Shown one piece after another: positions 1 through 6,824 of a DNA stretch of 7,679 nt. Source of the stretch: an uncultured Prevotella sp. (GTDB lineage Bacteria > Bacteroidota > Bacteroidia > Bacteroidales > Bacteroidaceae); NCBI GenBank assembly GCA_946999025.1, contig CAMQBP010000087.1:1-7679 (forward strand), written 5' to 3'. Below the pieces are notes generated by a model. That model worked only from the letters and a program-made list of their open reading frames with translations. It made no database searches and was not told the origin of the DNA. Numbering within the stretch: the first letter of the stretch is position 1; every line of letters starts with the position of its first letter. A program made the position numbers and the translations under genes.

Positions 1-53
1 AGAGCATCTGCCTTACAAGCAGAGGGTCGGCGGTTCGAATCCGTCAACGCCCA
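1..53 (+). tRNA. tRNA-Val (anticodon TAC), 5' end outside the window
   Basis: This is the 3' two thirds of a valine tRNA. The anticodon stem pairs 7-11 (TCTGC) with 19-23 (GCAGA) around the 7-base loop CTTACAA, which puts the anticodon TAC at 14-16. The T stem pairs 29-33 with 41-45, with one G-T pair, around the loop TTCGAAT (34-40). Bases 46-52 (AACGCCC) are the 3' half of the acceptor stem and A53 is the discriminator base. The next bases are CAC, so the CCA tail is not encoded and must be added after transcription. The D arm and 5' acceptor strand lie before position 1. Confidence 0.95.
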
Positions 54-58
54 CACTG

Positions 59-96
59 AGAGTCTTGTTGTTCTGAGTAATAACGAGGCTCTTTTT
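59..96 (+). terminator. Intrinsic terminator after tRNA-Val
   Basis: Bases 59-72 pair along their whole length with 79-92, a 14-bp stem that includes a few G-T pairs, around the 6-base loop CTGAGT. A T-tract follows at 92-96. It starts five bases after the end of the tRNA, so it most likely ends the tRNA transcript. The downstream porP operon would then need its own promoter between about 97 and 202. Confidence 0.8.
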
Positions 97-130
97 GATT
101 AACCCACCTGTAGGACGTTATGGTATGTCG

Positions 131-138
131 GACGTTTG
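131..138 (+). promoter_or_regulatory. Possible Bacteroidetes -7 element upstream of porP
   Basis: GACGTTTG matches the Bacteroidetes -7 consensus TAnnTTTG at all fixed positions except the first base. It would place a transcription start near 143-146 and give a leader of about 60 bases before the GTG at 203. No clear TTG or TTTG (-33) lies at the usual distance upstream, so the call is weak. A competing arrangement is TTG at 167-169, 19 bases, then TACGTTAT at 189-196. That spacing is good, but the -7 match is poorer and the mRNA would be almost leaderless. Confidence 0.2.
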
Positions 139-202
139 TCATTTCTTCCAACTTCATCCCGTTGTCTTGACAATAAAACGTAAAAATGTACGTTATGCAG
201 AC

Positions 203-1141
203 GTGCAATACAAGAAAATCACGTTACTCTGTCTGCTGTTGTGGATGGTTGGGACGGCAAGGGCGCAATACGATGTGGCGTTCAGCCATTATTTTGACAT
301 GCAACCTTCGTTCAACCCCGCTGCAGTGGGCAAACAGAACAAACTCAACATCAATGCGGCTTACGCCATGAGCTTCGTCGGATTTAAAAACAACCCACGA
401 ACGATGTATGCTGCTGCTGATATGCCTTTTTATTTTCTCAAGGCATATCATGGGGGTGGCGTACAGCTGATGAACGATCAGATTGGTCTTTTTACCCATC
501 AACGTTTGGCTTTGCAGTATGCCCTTCGCTTCAAATTGTTCGGAGGTCGACTTGCGGTTGGCGCGCAGGCAGGCTTGTTGAGTGAGGCGTTTGATGGCAC
601 CAGGCTCAATTTAGGTGATGCCAACGACCCTGCCTTCATCAATACAAAGGCCGAAGGTAATGCCTTCGATCTCGGTGCGGGCGTGTATTATTCGCACCGG
701 TCATGGTATGTGGGCGTGTCGGCGTTGCATCTTACTTCACCACTCATTGAGTTTAATGAGAAAAATCAATTACAAATCGATCCTACATATTATTTAACAG
801 GCGGATACAATATACACTTGAGAAATCCGTTTCTTACAATACAACCTTCTGTGTTGGTTCGCACAGACGGGGTAGCCTACCGTGGCGACCTTACAACCCG
901 CCTGGTGTATCAGCATGAGAAGAAAATGATGTACGGGGGTGTAGCCTATAGTCCCACCAACTCTGTCACGTTCTTGGCAGGCGGTAGCTTTCATGGCATC
1001 GTGCTGGGTTATAGTTATGAGTTGTACACCTCGGCCATCAACCCGGGCAACGGCAGTCACGAACTGTTTGTTGGTTACCAGATGGATGTCAATCTGGCTA
1101 AGAAGGGAAGAAACAAACACAAAAGTGTAAGACTTCTATAA
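203..1141 (+). CDS. porP: Type IX secretion outer-membrane protein, PorP/SprF family
   Basis: This is an outer-membrane beta-barrel protein of the T9SS. PorP/SprF proteins are needed for secretion or attachment of T9SS substrates and associate with the outer-membrane side of the PorKN-PorLM machine. From the GTG at 203 the product is 312 residues, about the usual family length. It begins with a good signal peptide: N-terminal KK, hydrophobic core ITLLCLLLWMVG, and cleavage after ARA before QYDVAFSHY. The mature start, with the motif SHYFDMQPSFNPAAVG at about residues 28-43, is the family's hallmark N-terminus. The rest alternates Gly/aromatic beta-strand segments, and the end (GSHELFVGYQMDVNL) resembles the last strand, followed by a short basic tail. 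The frame is open back to a TTG at 95 and an ATG at 125, but those starts add an unconserved 26-36 residue extension before the signal peptide, and 95 lies inside the terminator. It is the first gene of the porPKLMN cluster; porK follows after 16 bp. Family assignment is firm; the exact start is less so. Confidence 0.9.
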   Translation: MQYKKITLLCLLLWMVGTARAQYDVAFSHYFDMQPSFNPAAVGKQNKLNINAAYAMSFVGFKNNPRTMYAAADMPFYFLKAYHGGGVQLMNDQIGLFTHQRLALQYALRFKLFGGRLAVGAQAGLLSEAFDGTRLNLGDANDPAFINTKAEGNAFDLGAGVYYSHRSWYVGVSALHLTSPLIEFNEKNQLQIDPTYYLTGGYNIHLRNPFLTIQPSVLVRTDGVAYRGDLTTRLVYQHEKKMMYGGVAYSPTNSVTFLAGGSFHGIVLGYSYELYTSAINPGNGSHELFVGYQMDVNLAKKGRNKHKSVRLL

Positions 1142-1157
1142 TGACCATCTTGGAAAA

Positions 1158-2621
1158 ATGAAATTCAGATATATGAAGAGAAACATGATATTCGGCTTGG
1201 CCGTGTTAGGCTTGATGATGCTGACAGGTTGCTTCGGCAGCAAGTCTGCTTCTTTGGGTAAAGGCGGCGAAGTAGTGGGTGTCGGCGGAAAGGCCTTCAC
1301 CGAACCCACGCCATACGGAATGACACGGGTAAGCCGTGGCTATTTGAAGATGGGGCTTGAAAAGCAGGATAGCCTTTGGGGCAAACAGTTTTCGCAGAAA
1401 GATATCTCTGTAGACGGGTTCTGGATGGATGAAACAGAAGTGACAAACTCTGAATACAAACAGTTTGTCACCTGGGTTCGCGACAGCATCTTGCGTACCC
1501 GTTTGGCCGATCCAGCCTATGCGGGTGACGAAACTTATCTCATCACAGAGGACAAAAACGGTGACCCTGTTAAACCTCATCTGAATTGGAAAAAAGCACT
1601 TCCCCGTAAGATGAATGAGGATGAGCAACGCGCCTTAGAGAGTATGTATATCACCAACCCGGTGACGGGCGAGAAGTTGCTCGACTATCGGCAGCTCAAC
1701 TATCGTTACGAGGTGTACGACTATACGACCGCTGCCTTGAGAAGAAACAGAATGTTGCCTCAAGAGCGTAATCTGAATACCGACCTGACCGTTAATCCTG
1801 AAGAAGTGGTGATGATTTCTAAGGACACTGCTTACGTAGATGACAACGGACAGATTGTGAGCGAAACCATCAACCGACCACGCTCGGGTCCATGGGATTT
1901 CCTCAATACTTATATAGTCAACGTATATCCAGACACCACCTGTTGGGTGAATGATTTCCAAAATTCGGACAACGAGACTTATCTCCGTAACTATTTCAGC
2001 AATCCGGCGTATAACGATTATCCTGTCGTGGGCGTTACTTGGGAGCAGGCCAACGCCTTCTGCGCGTGGCGAACCGATTATCTGTTAAAAGGATTGGGTG
2101 GCGAGGCTCGTTACATTCAACGATATCGTCTGCCAACAGAAGCAGAGTGGGAATATGCGGCTCGTGGCAAAGACGGCACGGAGTTCCCATGGGAAAATGA
2201 GGCAGTAGCCACGGGTGAGGGCTGTTTCTATGCCAATTTCAAGCCCGATCGTGGCAACTATACCAAGGACGGCAACCTCATTACCAGTAAGGTTGGCATC
2301 TACGGTGCTAACTCCAACGGCTTGTACGACATGGCGGGTAATGTGGCAGAATGGACGAGTACCATATATAATGAGGCCGGTGTCGATGCGATGAACGATT
2401 TGAATCCGCAGTTGGAGTATAAGGCGGCGTTGGAAGATCCGTACAAATTGAAGAAAAAAAGTGTACGCGGTGGATCGTGGAAAGACCCAGAATCGTACAT
2501 CAGAAGCGCTTGGCGTACGTGGGAATATCAAAACCAACCTCGCTCGTACATCGGGTTCCGATGTGTTCGCAGCTTGGCAAACACAACCAGTACTAAACAG
2601 AAGAAAGGCAAAAGAAAATGA
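1158..2621 (+). CDS. porK: T9SS ring lipoprotein PorK/GldK (inactive FGE-sulfatase fold)
   Basis: PorK is an outer-membrane lipoprotein that, with PorN, forms the large periplasmic ring of the T9SS. At 487 residues it is close to the family's usual size. The N-terminus is a lipoprotein signal with lipobox L22-T-G-C25. M6 (ATG at 1173) is an equally good start and would give a more compact signal. The formylglycine-generating-enzyme-type fold is recognised by DGFWMDETEVTN (86-97), VGVTWEQANAFCAW (from about 291), YRLPTEAEWEYAARG (from 323), NSNGLYDMAGNVAEWTS (from 385), VRGGSWKD (436-443) and YIGFRCVRS (from 464). A long insertion, about residues 115-275, splits the fold, as is usual in GldK. 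The paired catalytic cysteines that true FGE enzymes carry after the GGS motif are absent (that segment is WKDPESYIRSAWRTW), so a structural rather than catalytic role fits. The C-terminus ends in a Lys/Arg-rich stretch. The TGA stop overlaps the porL ATG. Confidence 0.95.
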   Translation: MKFRYMKRNMIFGLAVLGLMMLTGCFGSKSASLGKGGEVVGVGGKAFTEPTPYGMTRVSRGYLKMGLEKQDSLWGKQFSQKDISVDGFWMDETEVTNSEYKQFVTWVRDSILRTRLADPAYAGDETYLITEDKNGDPVKPHLNWKKALPRKMNEDEQRALESMYITNPVTGEKLLDYRQLNYRYEVYDYTTAALRRNRMLPQERNLNTDLTVNPEEVVMISKDTAYVDDNGQIVSETINRPRSGPWDFLNTYIVNVYPDTTCWVNDFQNSDNETYLRNYFSNPAYNDYPVVGVTWEQANAFCAWRTDYLLKGLGGEARYIQRYRLPTEAEWEYAARGKDGTEFPWENEAVATGEGCFYANFKPDRGNYTKDGNLITSKVGIYGANSNGLYDMAGNVAEWTSTIYNEAGVDAMNDLNPQLEYKAALEDPYKLKKKSVRGGSWKDPESYIRSAWRTWEYQNQPRSYIGFRCVRSLANTTSTKQKKGKRK

Positions 2622-3421
2622 GTGGATACAGCAAATTCAACATGATTTATCGTCTGCAAAAGTGGATGGACAGTGTTCCAGGGCAGACGTTCTTGAACTA
2701 TGCCTACAGTTGGGGTGCCTCATTGGTCATCCTGGGAGCTTTGTTCAAACTTACTCACTTGTCCGGTGGCAACCTCATGTTGTTCATAGGCATGGGCACT
2801 GAGGTATTCGTGTTCTTCCTCTCTGCTTTTGACCGTCCGTTTGACAAAACGGCTGACGGTCGTGATATCCCAACGCGAGTGACGGAAGAGTATTTGGAAA
2901 CGGGGCAGGTGACGTATGACTATGAAACTGATTCAGCACAAGCAGTGAATACATCAAGGCCTGTTGCCTCAGCCCCACGTCAAGCTGTTGTTGGACATCC
3001 GTCTGCTGCAGAGCAGACTGTGGGGGAAGTATCTGCAGAGATTCCCTTGGGAAGTCAAGTTCAACAGGTTGAGAATGAACAACAATTGCAGACCTTGGCC
3101 GAGGCTCAAAACAACTATGTTGATGCGCTGAAACGACTGACGGAGACGTTAGGAAAGGTATCAGAGCAGAGTGTAAGACTGACTCGAGATAGTGAGGAAA
3201 TGGAAAACTTGAATCGTACGTTGACCGGTATATCCAAAGTTTACGAAATGCAGTTGAAGGGTGCCAGTCAGCAGATAGGCACCATTGACCAAATCAATGA
3301 CCAAACCCGGAAGATGGCACAACAGATTGAGCAACTCAACAAGATATATGCTCGCATGATTGAGGCCATGACCGTGAACATGCGCGCAGCCAATCCTGGG
3401 TTAGAGCCGTCACAAGAGTAA
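2618..3421 (+). CDS. porL: T9SS inner-membrane motor protein PorL/GldL
   Basis: PorL is the inner-membrane subunit that, with PorM, converts proton-motive force into movement for the T9SS and, in gliding species, for motility. Two transmembrane helices form a hairpin at about residues 29-47 and 53-71. The motif GALFKLTH puts Lys44 and His47 in the first helix, and GTEVFVFFLSAF puts Glu62 in the second; these are the charged membrane residues implicated in proton coupling in GldL. After SAFDRPFDK comes a variable, probably disordered linker (about 75-150, rich in Val, Ala, Gln and Glu). A long cytoplasmic coiled-coil region follows (about 152-253, rich in Gln, Glu, Leu and Asn, with the LxxxTxxLxKV pattern). 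The 267-residue length is longer than the Flavobacterium protein, mainly in the linker and coiled coil. ATG overlaps the porK stop as ATGA, suggesting translational coupling. A start at M9 is possible but would lose this coupling. Confidence 0.95.
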   Translation: MSGYSKFNMIYRLQKWMDSVPGQTFLNYAYSWGASLVILGALFKLTHLSGGNLMLFIGMGTEVFVFFLSAFDRPFDKTADGRDIPTRVTEEYLETGQVTYDYETDSAQAVNTSRPVASAPRQAVVGHPSAAEQTVGEVSAEIPLGSQVQQVENEQQLQTLAEAQNNYVDALKRLTETLGKVSEQSVRLTRDSEEMENLNRTLTGISKVYEMQLKGASQQIGTIDQINDQTRKMAQQIEQLNKIYARMIEAMTVNMRAANPGLEPSQE

Positions 3422-3424
3422 ACA

Positions 3425-3512
3425 ACTCATCAACTCACAGACTCATGAACTTATCAACTCAAGAACTCACCAACTTATAAACTCAAGAACTCATAAACTC
3501 ACCAACTCAGAA
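3425..3512 (+). repeat. 8-bp tandem repeat array, 11 units, between porL and porM
   Basis: Eleven consecutive 8-base units begin with ACT at 3425, 3433, 3441, 3449, 3457, 3465, 3473, 3481, 3489, 3497 and 3505, with no insertion or deletion between them. The consensus is ACT(C/T)ANN(A/G), and nearly all variation is at unit positions 6-7. Unit 5 equals unit 8 (ACTCAAGA) and unit 6 equals unit 10 (ACTCACCA), hinting at block duplication. The last unit ends on the A of the porM ATG. From 3425 to 3511 I count only 5 G against 27 C, so the RNA should be largely unstructured. All frames contain stops within or near the array, so it is not coding. It fills almost the whole gap between the two motor genes. 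Function is unknown. Confidence 0.95.
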
Positions 3513-5062
3513 TGGCAATAAAGAAAAGACCGTTATCTCCGCGCCAAAAGATGATTAACCTCATGTATGTCGTCTTGATGGCAATGCTGGCTCTGAACGT
3601 TTCCACGGAAGTCTTAGAGGGATTCGCCGTGGTAGAGGAGAGCTTGAACCGTACAACGGACAACTCATCAAGGGAGAATGTGTCTATCTATCGTCAGCTC
3701 TCGGAGCAGTTCAAGTCAAATCCAGAGAAGGTACAAGCGTGGTTTGACAAGGCTACGACGGTGAAACGCATGAGTGACTCACTGTATGATTTTGCGCAAC
3801 AGCTCAAGGAAAATATCGTCAAAGAGGCTGACGGTCCCGATGGAAACGTGTTCGACATCAAACACAAGGATGACCTTGAAGCCGCCTCGCACGTCATGTT
3901 GGCCCCCGGGACAGGCAAGGGAAAGCTGCTTTACGAACGAGTGAATCATTATCGGGAGCAAATTTTGAAGATGATAACCGATGAACACCAGCGCAAGACG
4001 ATAGAGAGCAACCTCACAACGCAACTGTCCAAACGCGCCAAGGCCATGGGTAAGAATTGGCAGGAGTATATGTTTGAAAACATGCCTGTGTCTGCTGCCG
4101 TCACGATGTTGTCGAAATTGCAAAGTGATGTGCGCTATGCCGAGGGAGAAGTGCTTCACGCACTTGTGGCCAATGTCGACGTCAAGGACATTCGTGTCAA
4201 CAAGTTAAGTGCCTTTGTCATCCCCGAGTCACGCACCGTTGTCAGTGGTGATCGGTTCTCTGCACAGATTGTCATGGCGGCAGTGGATACCACTCGCCAA
4301 CCTGAAATATATATAGGTGGACGAAAAGTAAACTTACGAAACAACACATACCAGTTTACTGCTGGTGGTGTTGGCGAGCATTCGTTCAGTGGTTACATCA
4401 CAATGCGCAATGGAAGCGGCGATGTGATACGGCGTGATTTCACGCAAAAGTATTCTGTTGTGGCGCCCAGCGCAACCGTGTCGGCTGACTTGATGAACGT
4501 GTTGTACGCTGGTTATGAGAATCCCATCAGCATCAGCATTCCCGGTGTGCCGTTAACATCTGTTTCAGCATCGATGACAGGTGGAGGATTTAGGTCAGTA
4601 GGAGCAGGGAAGTACATCGCTCGTCCAACGGCTGTTGGAAAAGATGTCACCATCCAAGTGTCGTCCAATTATAATGGTGTGTCACGACAGGTGGGCAAAT
4701 TCGCGTTTCATGTACGCAAATTGCCTGATCCTATTGCATACATTGCCATGGGAACCGATCGGTTTAAGGGTGGTGGTTTAGCCAAAGCCTCCTTGATGGG
4801 AGCCACGGGTATCAACGCTGCCATTGACGATGGCTTATTGGATATCCAGTTCAAGGTAGTTGGTTTTGAAACTGTTTTCTTTGACAGCATGGGCAATGCC
4901 GTTCCGATGACTTCCGATGGGGCACGCTTCTCGGCTCGACAACGCAATGAATTCCGTAAGCTGTCTCGTAATCGTCGGTTCTATATATCACATGTCACGG
5001 CAGTAGGTCCTGATGGGTTAACACGTCGACTGCCTGCGTCTATGGAAATTATCGTCAAATAA
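3512..5062 (+). CDS. porM: T9SS motor/shaft protein PorM/GldM
   Basis: PorM is anchored in the inner membrane by one helix, pairs with PorL in the motor, and projects a dimeric shaft through the periplasm to the PorK-PorN ring. The N-terminal signature is plain: PRQKMINLMYVVLMAMLAL (10-28), a single membrane helix with a positive cytoplasmic side, followed by NVSTEVLEGF. Residues of about 36-220 are mostly helical and charged, fitting the first periplasmic domain. From about 221 the sequence becomes beta-rich, in three Ig-like segments beginning near 221, 314 and 402 (RKLPDP), fitting domains D2-D4 of the solved PorM/GldM structures. The length of 516 residues is standard. The start is fixed by the conserved N-terminus; the 8-bp repeat array lies directly before it. 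No frameshift or odd residue was seen. porN follows closely downstream. Confidence 0.96.
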   Translation: MAIKKRPLSPRQKMINLMYVVLMAMLALNVSTEVLEGFAVVEESLNRTTDNSSRENVSIYRQLSEQFKSNPEKVQAWFDKATTVKRMSDSLYDFAQQLKENIVKEADGPDGNVFDIKHKDDLEAASHVMLAPGTGKGKLLYERVNHYREQILKMITDEHQRKTIESNLTTQLSKRAKAMGKNWQEYMFENMPVSAAVTMLSKLQSDVRYAEGEVLHALVANVDVKDIRVNKLSAFVIPESRTVVSGDRFSAQIVMAAVDTTRQPEIYIGGRKVNLRNNTYQFTAGGVGEHSFSGYITMRNGSGDVIRRDFTQKYSVVAPSATVSADLMNVLYAGYENPISISIPGVPLTSVSASMTGGGFRSVGAGKYIARPTAVGKDVTIQVSSNYNGVSRQVGKFAFHVRKLPDPIAYIAMGTDRFKGGGLAKASLMGATGINAAIDDGLLDIQFKVVGFETVFFDSMGNAVPMTSDGARFSARQRNEFRKLSRNRRFYISHVTAVGPDGLTRRLPASMEIIVK

Positions 5063-5106
5063 ATATGGGTGACATCACCTCGACAAGCTGCATAATCAGA
5101 AATAAA

Positions 5107-6147
5107 ATGAAGAAGAAATTATTATTCATATCCCTGTTCTTGTGTGTCGTTCAGTTCGCCATCGCACAGCCACCGGCTCGAAGAGCGCAGCAACAACGCG
5201 CACAGCAGTCAAGTGCCAATACGATTAGTATGCGTGCACAGCTGTCATATCCTACTGAGGCAAAGATGGCTGAGGATGTGGTATGGCGGCGCGACATCTA
5301 TCGTGAGCTCGACTTGACGCAAGATGCCAATGCGGGTTTGTACTATCCAGTGGAGCCTATGGGTACGCAGATGAACCTGTTTTGCTACATTTTCAAGCTG
5401 ATGATGACAGGTAACATCCGTGCTTACGAATATCGGTTGGATGGTAATGAAACGTTCGAAGATTCTGCCAGGGTGAAACCTTTGGCGTTTTTGGACAACT
5501 ATCATGTCTACTATGAGCGCACTGATCGTGGCATTCGGATTGATGATAGTGATATTCCTTCGCGTGAGGTGACCGCTTATTACATCAAGGAGAGTGCTTA
5601 TTATGATCAAGCTACGGCAACTTTCCACACCAAAGTCTTGGCTTTATGTCCCATTATGAAACGGGTAGATGACTTTGGTGATGGTGCCACATCCTATCCC
5701 TTGTTCTGGGTGAAGTATGAAGATTTGGCTCCATTCTTGTCCAAGCAGACCATCATGACGAGCGATCTTAACAATGCCGCCGTGATGAGTGTGGATGATT
5801 ATTTTACCAAGAACCAATATAAAGGAAAGATTTACAAGACCAACAACATGTTGGGACGAACGTTATCTCAAGAATATCCCACTGATTCGGCCATGGCGAA
5901 CGCACAGAAGCGCATTGAGGCGGAAATAAAACTCTTTGAGAAAAACATGTGGGGAGACCAGGCTCGCAAGGACTCTTTGGACAGTATAGCCAAGCTCAAT
6001 CCTAAAGATGTCAAGACGAAGCGTGTGAAACGTAATCGAAGAGCGGCCGGCAATAAGTCGACAGTCAAAAGCCGAAGAAGTCGTCGCACTTCCTCTTCGT
6101 CAAGCAATTCGCCTGCACGTGTAACCGTTAGGCGACAACGTCATTAA
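5107..6147 (+). CDS. porN: T9SS ring protein PorN/GldN
   Basis: PorN is a periplasmic protein that binds the lipoprotein PorK to form the T9SS ring under the outer membrane and contacts the tip of PorM. The ATG at 5107 is chosen because it begins a clean signal peptide (MKKKLLFISLFLCVVQFAIA, then Q). The in-frame ATG at 5065, two bases after porM, only adds 14 polar residues. This gives 346 residues. Family segments are DVVWRRDIYRELDL (57-70), GLYYPVEP (77-84) and NLFCYIFKLMMTGNIRAYEY (from about 90), the usual GldN pattern. The mature N-terminus is Gln/Arg-rich. The last 49 residues (298-346) contain 18 Lys/Arg, a run of five Ser and only one acidic residue, so the protein ends in a strongly basic, probably flexible tail. 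It is the last gene of porPKLMN. Codon use shows no break from its neighbours by eye. Confidence 0.94.
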   Translation: MKKKLLFISLFLCVVQFAIAQPPARRAQQQRAQQSSANTISMRAQLSYPTEAKMAEDVVWRRDIYRELDLTQDANAGLYYPVEPMGTQMNLFCYIFKLMMTGNIRAYEYRLDGNETFEDSARVKPLAFLDNYHVYYERTDRGIRIDDSDIPSREVTAYYIKESAYYDQATATFHTKVLALCPIMKRVDDFGDGATSYPLFWVKYEDLAPFLSKQTIMTSDLNNAAVMSVDDYFTKNQYKGKIYKTNNMLGRTLSQEYPTDSAMANAQKRIEAEIKLFEKNMWGDQARKDSLDSIAKLNPKDVKTKRVKRNRRAAGNKSTVKSRRSRRTSSSSSNSPARVTVRRQRH

Positions 6148-6164
6148 AAAAAATGATTTTTTTT
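6141..6164 (+). terminator. Weak hairpin plus T-tract after porN
   Basis: TCATT (6141-6145) pairs with AATGA (6152-6156) across a loop of six A, followed at once by eight T (6157-6164). An alternative is A8 (6146-6153) pairing with T8 (6157-6164) around a 3-base loop. The stem is short and AT-only apart from one C-G pair, so termination is probably partial at best. It lies at the porN stop codon, the natural end of the secretion operon. Confidence 0.35.
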
Positions 6165-6189
6165 ACTTACTTAATAAATACACAAAGAA

Positions 6190-6819
6190 ATGAAAAAAAG
6201 TATTATCTCACTCATCATGGTTATGGCCATGGTAACAGTTTTACCAGTTAGTGCACAAGTAAAGTTTGGTATCAAGGGAGGTATGAACCTCAGTCAGATG
6301 TCGTTAGACAAAGATGTTTTCAACACAACCAATCGTGCTGGCTTCTTCATTGGTCCAACTTTAAAAATGGGTTTGCCTGCTCCTGGCCTTGGTTTGGATC
6401 TGTCAGCATTGTACAACAGGCAAGAAGCTAAGGTTGAAGGCATCAACAACAAGTTCAATACCGTTCTGAAACAGCAACAACTGATAGTTCCTGTGAACGT
6501 AAAATATAGTATTGGCATGGGTAGTGCAGCCAATATTTTCGTATTTGCAGGTCCGCAGATTGCTTTCAATATAGGTGATAAGGTGAAGAAAATATCAGAG
6601 CTTAAAGATCAAGCAGCTGAATGGACAATGAAGTCATCTAACTTCAGTGTTAATGCTGGTCTTGGTTTGACCATCGCCACGCATTTCCAAGTTACAGCCA
6701 ACTATAATGTTGGTGTCGGTAAGACGGGTGACATTACATGGAAAGGTGTGAAGGAAAGCGTAGAAAACCACAAGACACAGGCCAACTCTTGGCGTGTAGG
6801 TGTGGCCTATTTCTTCTAA
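6190..6819 (+). CDS. Small outer-membrane beta-barrel protein (porin-like, OMP_b-brl_2 type)
   Basis: The product is a 209-residue protein with a clear signal peptide (KKS, hydrophobic core to VLPVSA, cleavage before Gln23). The mature start VKFGIKGGMNLSQM is the typical first strand of Bacteroidetes small barrels annotated as porin family or outer membrane beta-barrel proteins. Alternating strands follow (GFFIGPTLKMGL, LGLDLSALYN, QLIVPVNVKYSI, NIFVFAGPQIAFNI, FSVNAGLGLTIA, FQVTANYNVGVG, SWRVGVAYFF), about eight in all. The chain ends in Phe-Phe, the usual C-terminal aromatic signal for barrel assembly. The specific role is unknown; transport of a particular solute cannot be claimed. The leader (6165-6189) is very A/T-rich and I see no good -7/-33 promoter pair, so the gene may depend partly on readthrough from porN or on an unrecognised promoter. 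A direct T9SS role is not shown by the sequence. Confidence 0.88.
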   Translation: MKKSIISLIMVMAMVTVLPVSAQVKFGIKGGMNLSQMSLDKDVFNTTNRAGFFIGPTLKMGLPAPGLGLDLSALYNRQEAKVEGINNKFNTVLKQQQLIVPVNVKYSIGMGSAANIFVFAGPQIAFNIGDKVKKISELKDQAAEWTMKSSNFSVNAGLGLTIATHFQVTANYNVGVGKTGDITWKGVKESVENHKTQANSWRVGVAYFF

Positions 6820-6824
6820 GAAAA

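Noticed and set aside
1..96. tRNA 3' end as an integration (attachment) site for a mobile element.
   Set aside because: No integrase, no second copy of the tRNA 3' end and no foreign-looking genes are in the window; a normal terminator and a core operon follow directly.
167..194. TTGACA followed 16 bases later by TACGTT, resembling an E. coli-type sigma-70 promoter before porP.
   Set aside because: Bacteroidetes primary sigma factors do not use the -35/-10 TTGACA/TATAAT pattern, the -10 match is poor, and the start would fall on the GTG codon.
2085..2537. A - strand open frame of 150 codons within porK.
   Set aside because: It is antisense to conserved FGE-fold motifs of PorK and has no recognisable protein features.
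3425..3512. The porL-porM repeats as a CRISPR array.
   Set aside because: Units are 8 bp and directly adjacent, with no unique spacers and no cas genes nearby.
5065..5106. ATG at 5065 as the porN start, and the small inverted repeat GGTG-ACAT-CACC (5068-5079) as a regulatory hairpin.
   Set aside because: The ATG adds 14 polar residues before a perfect signal peptide starting at 5107. The 4-bp stem is too short to support a regulatory claim.
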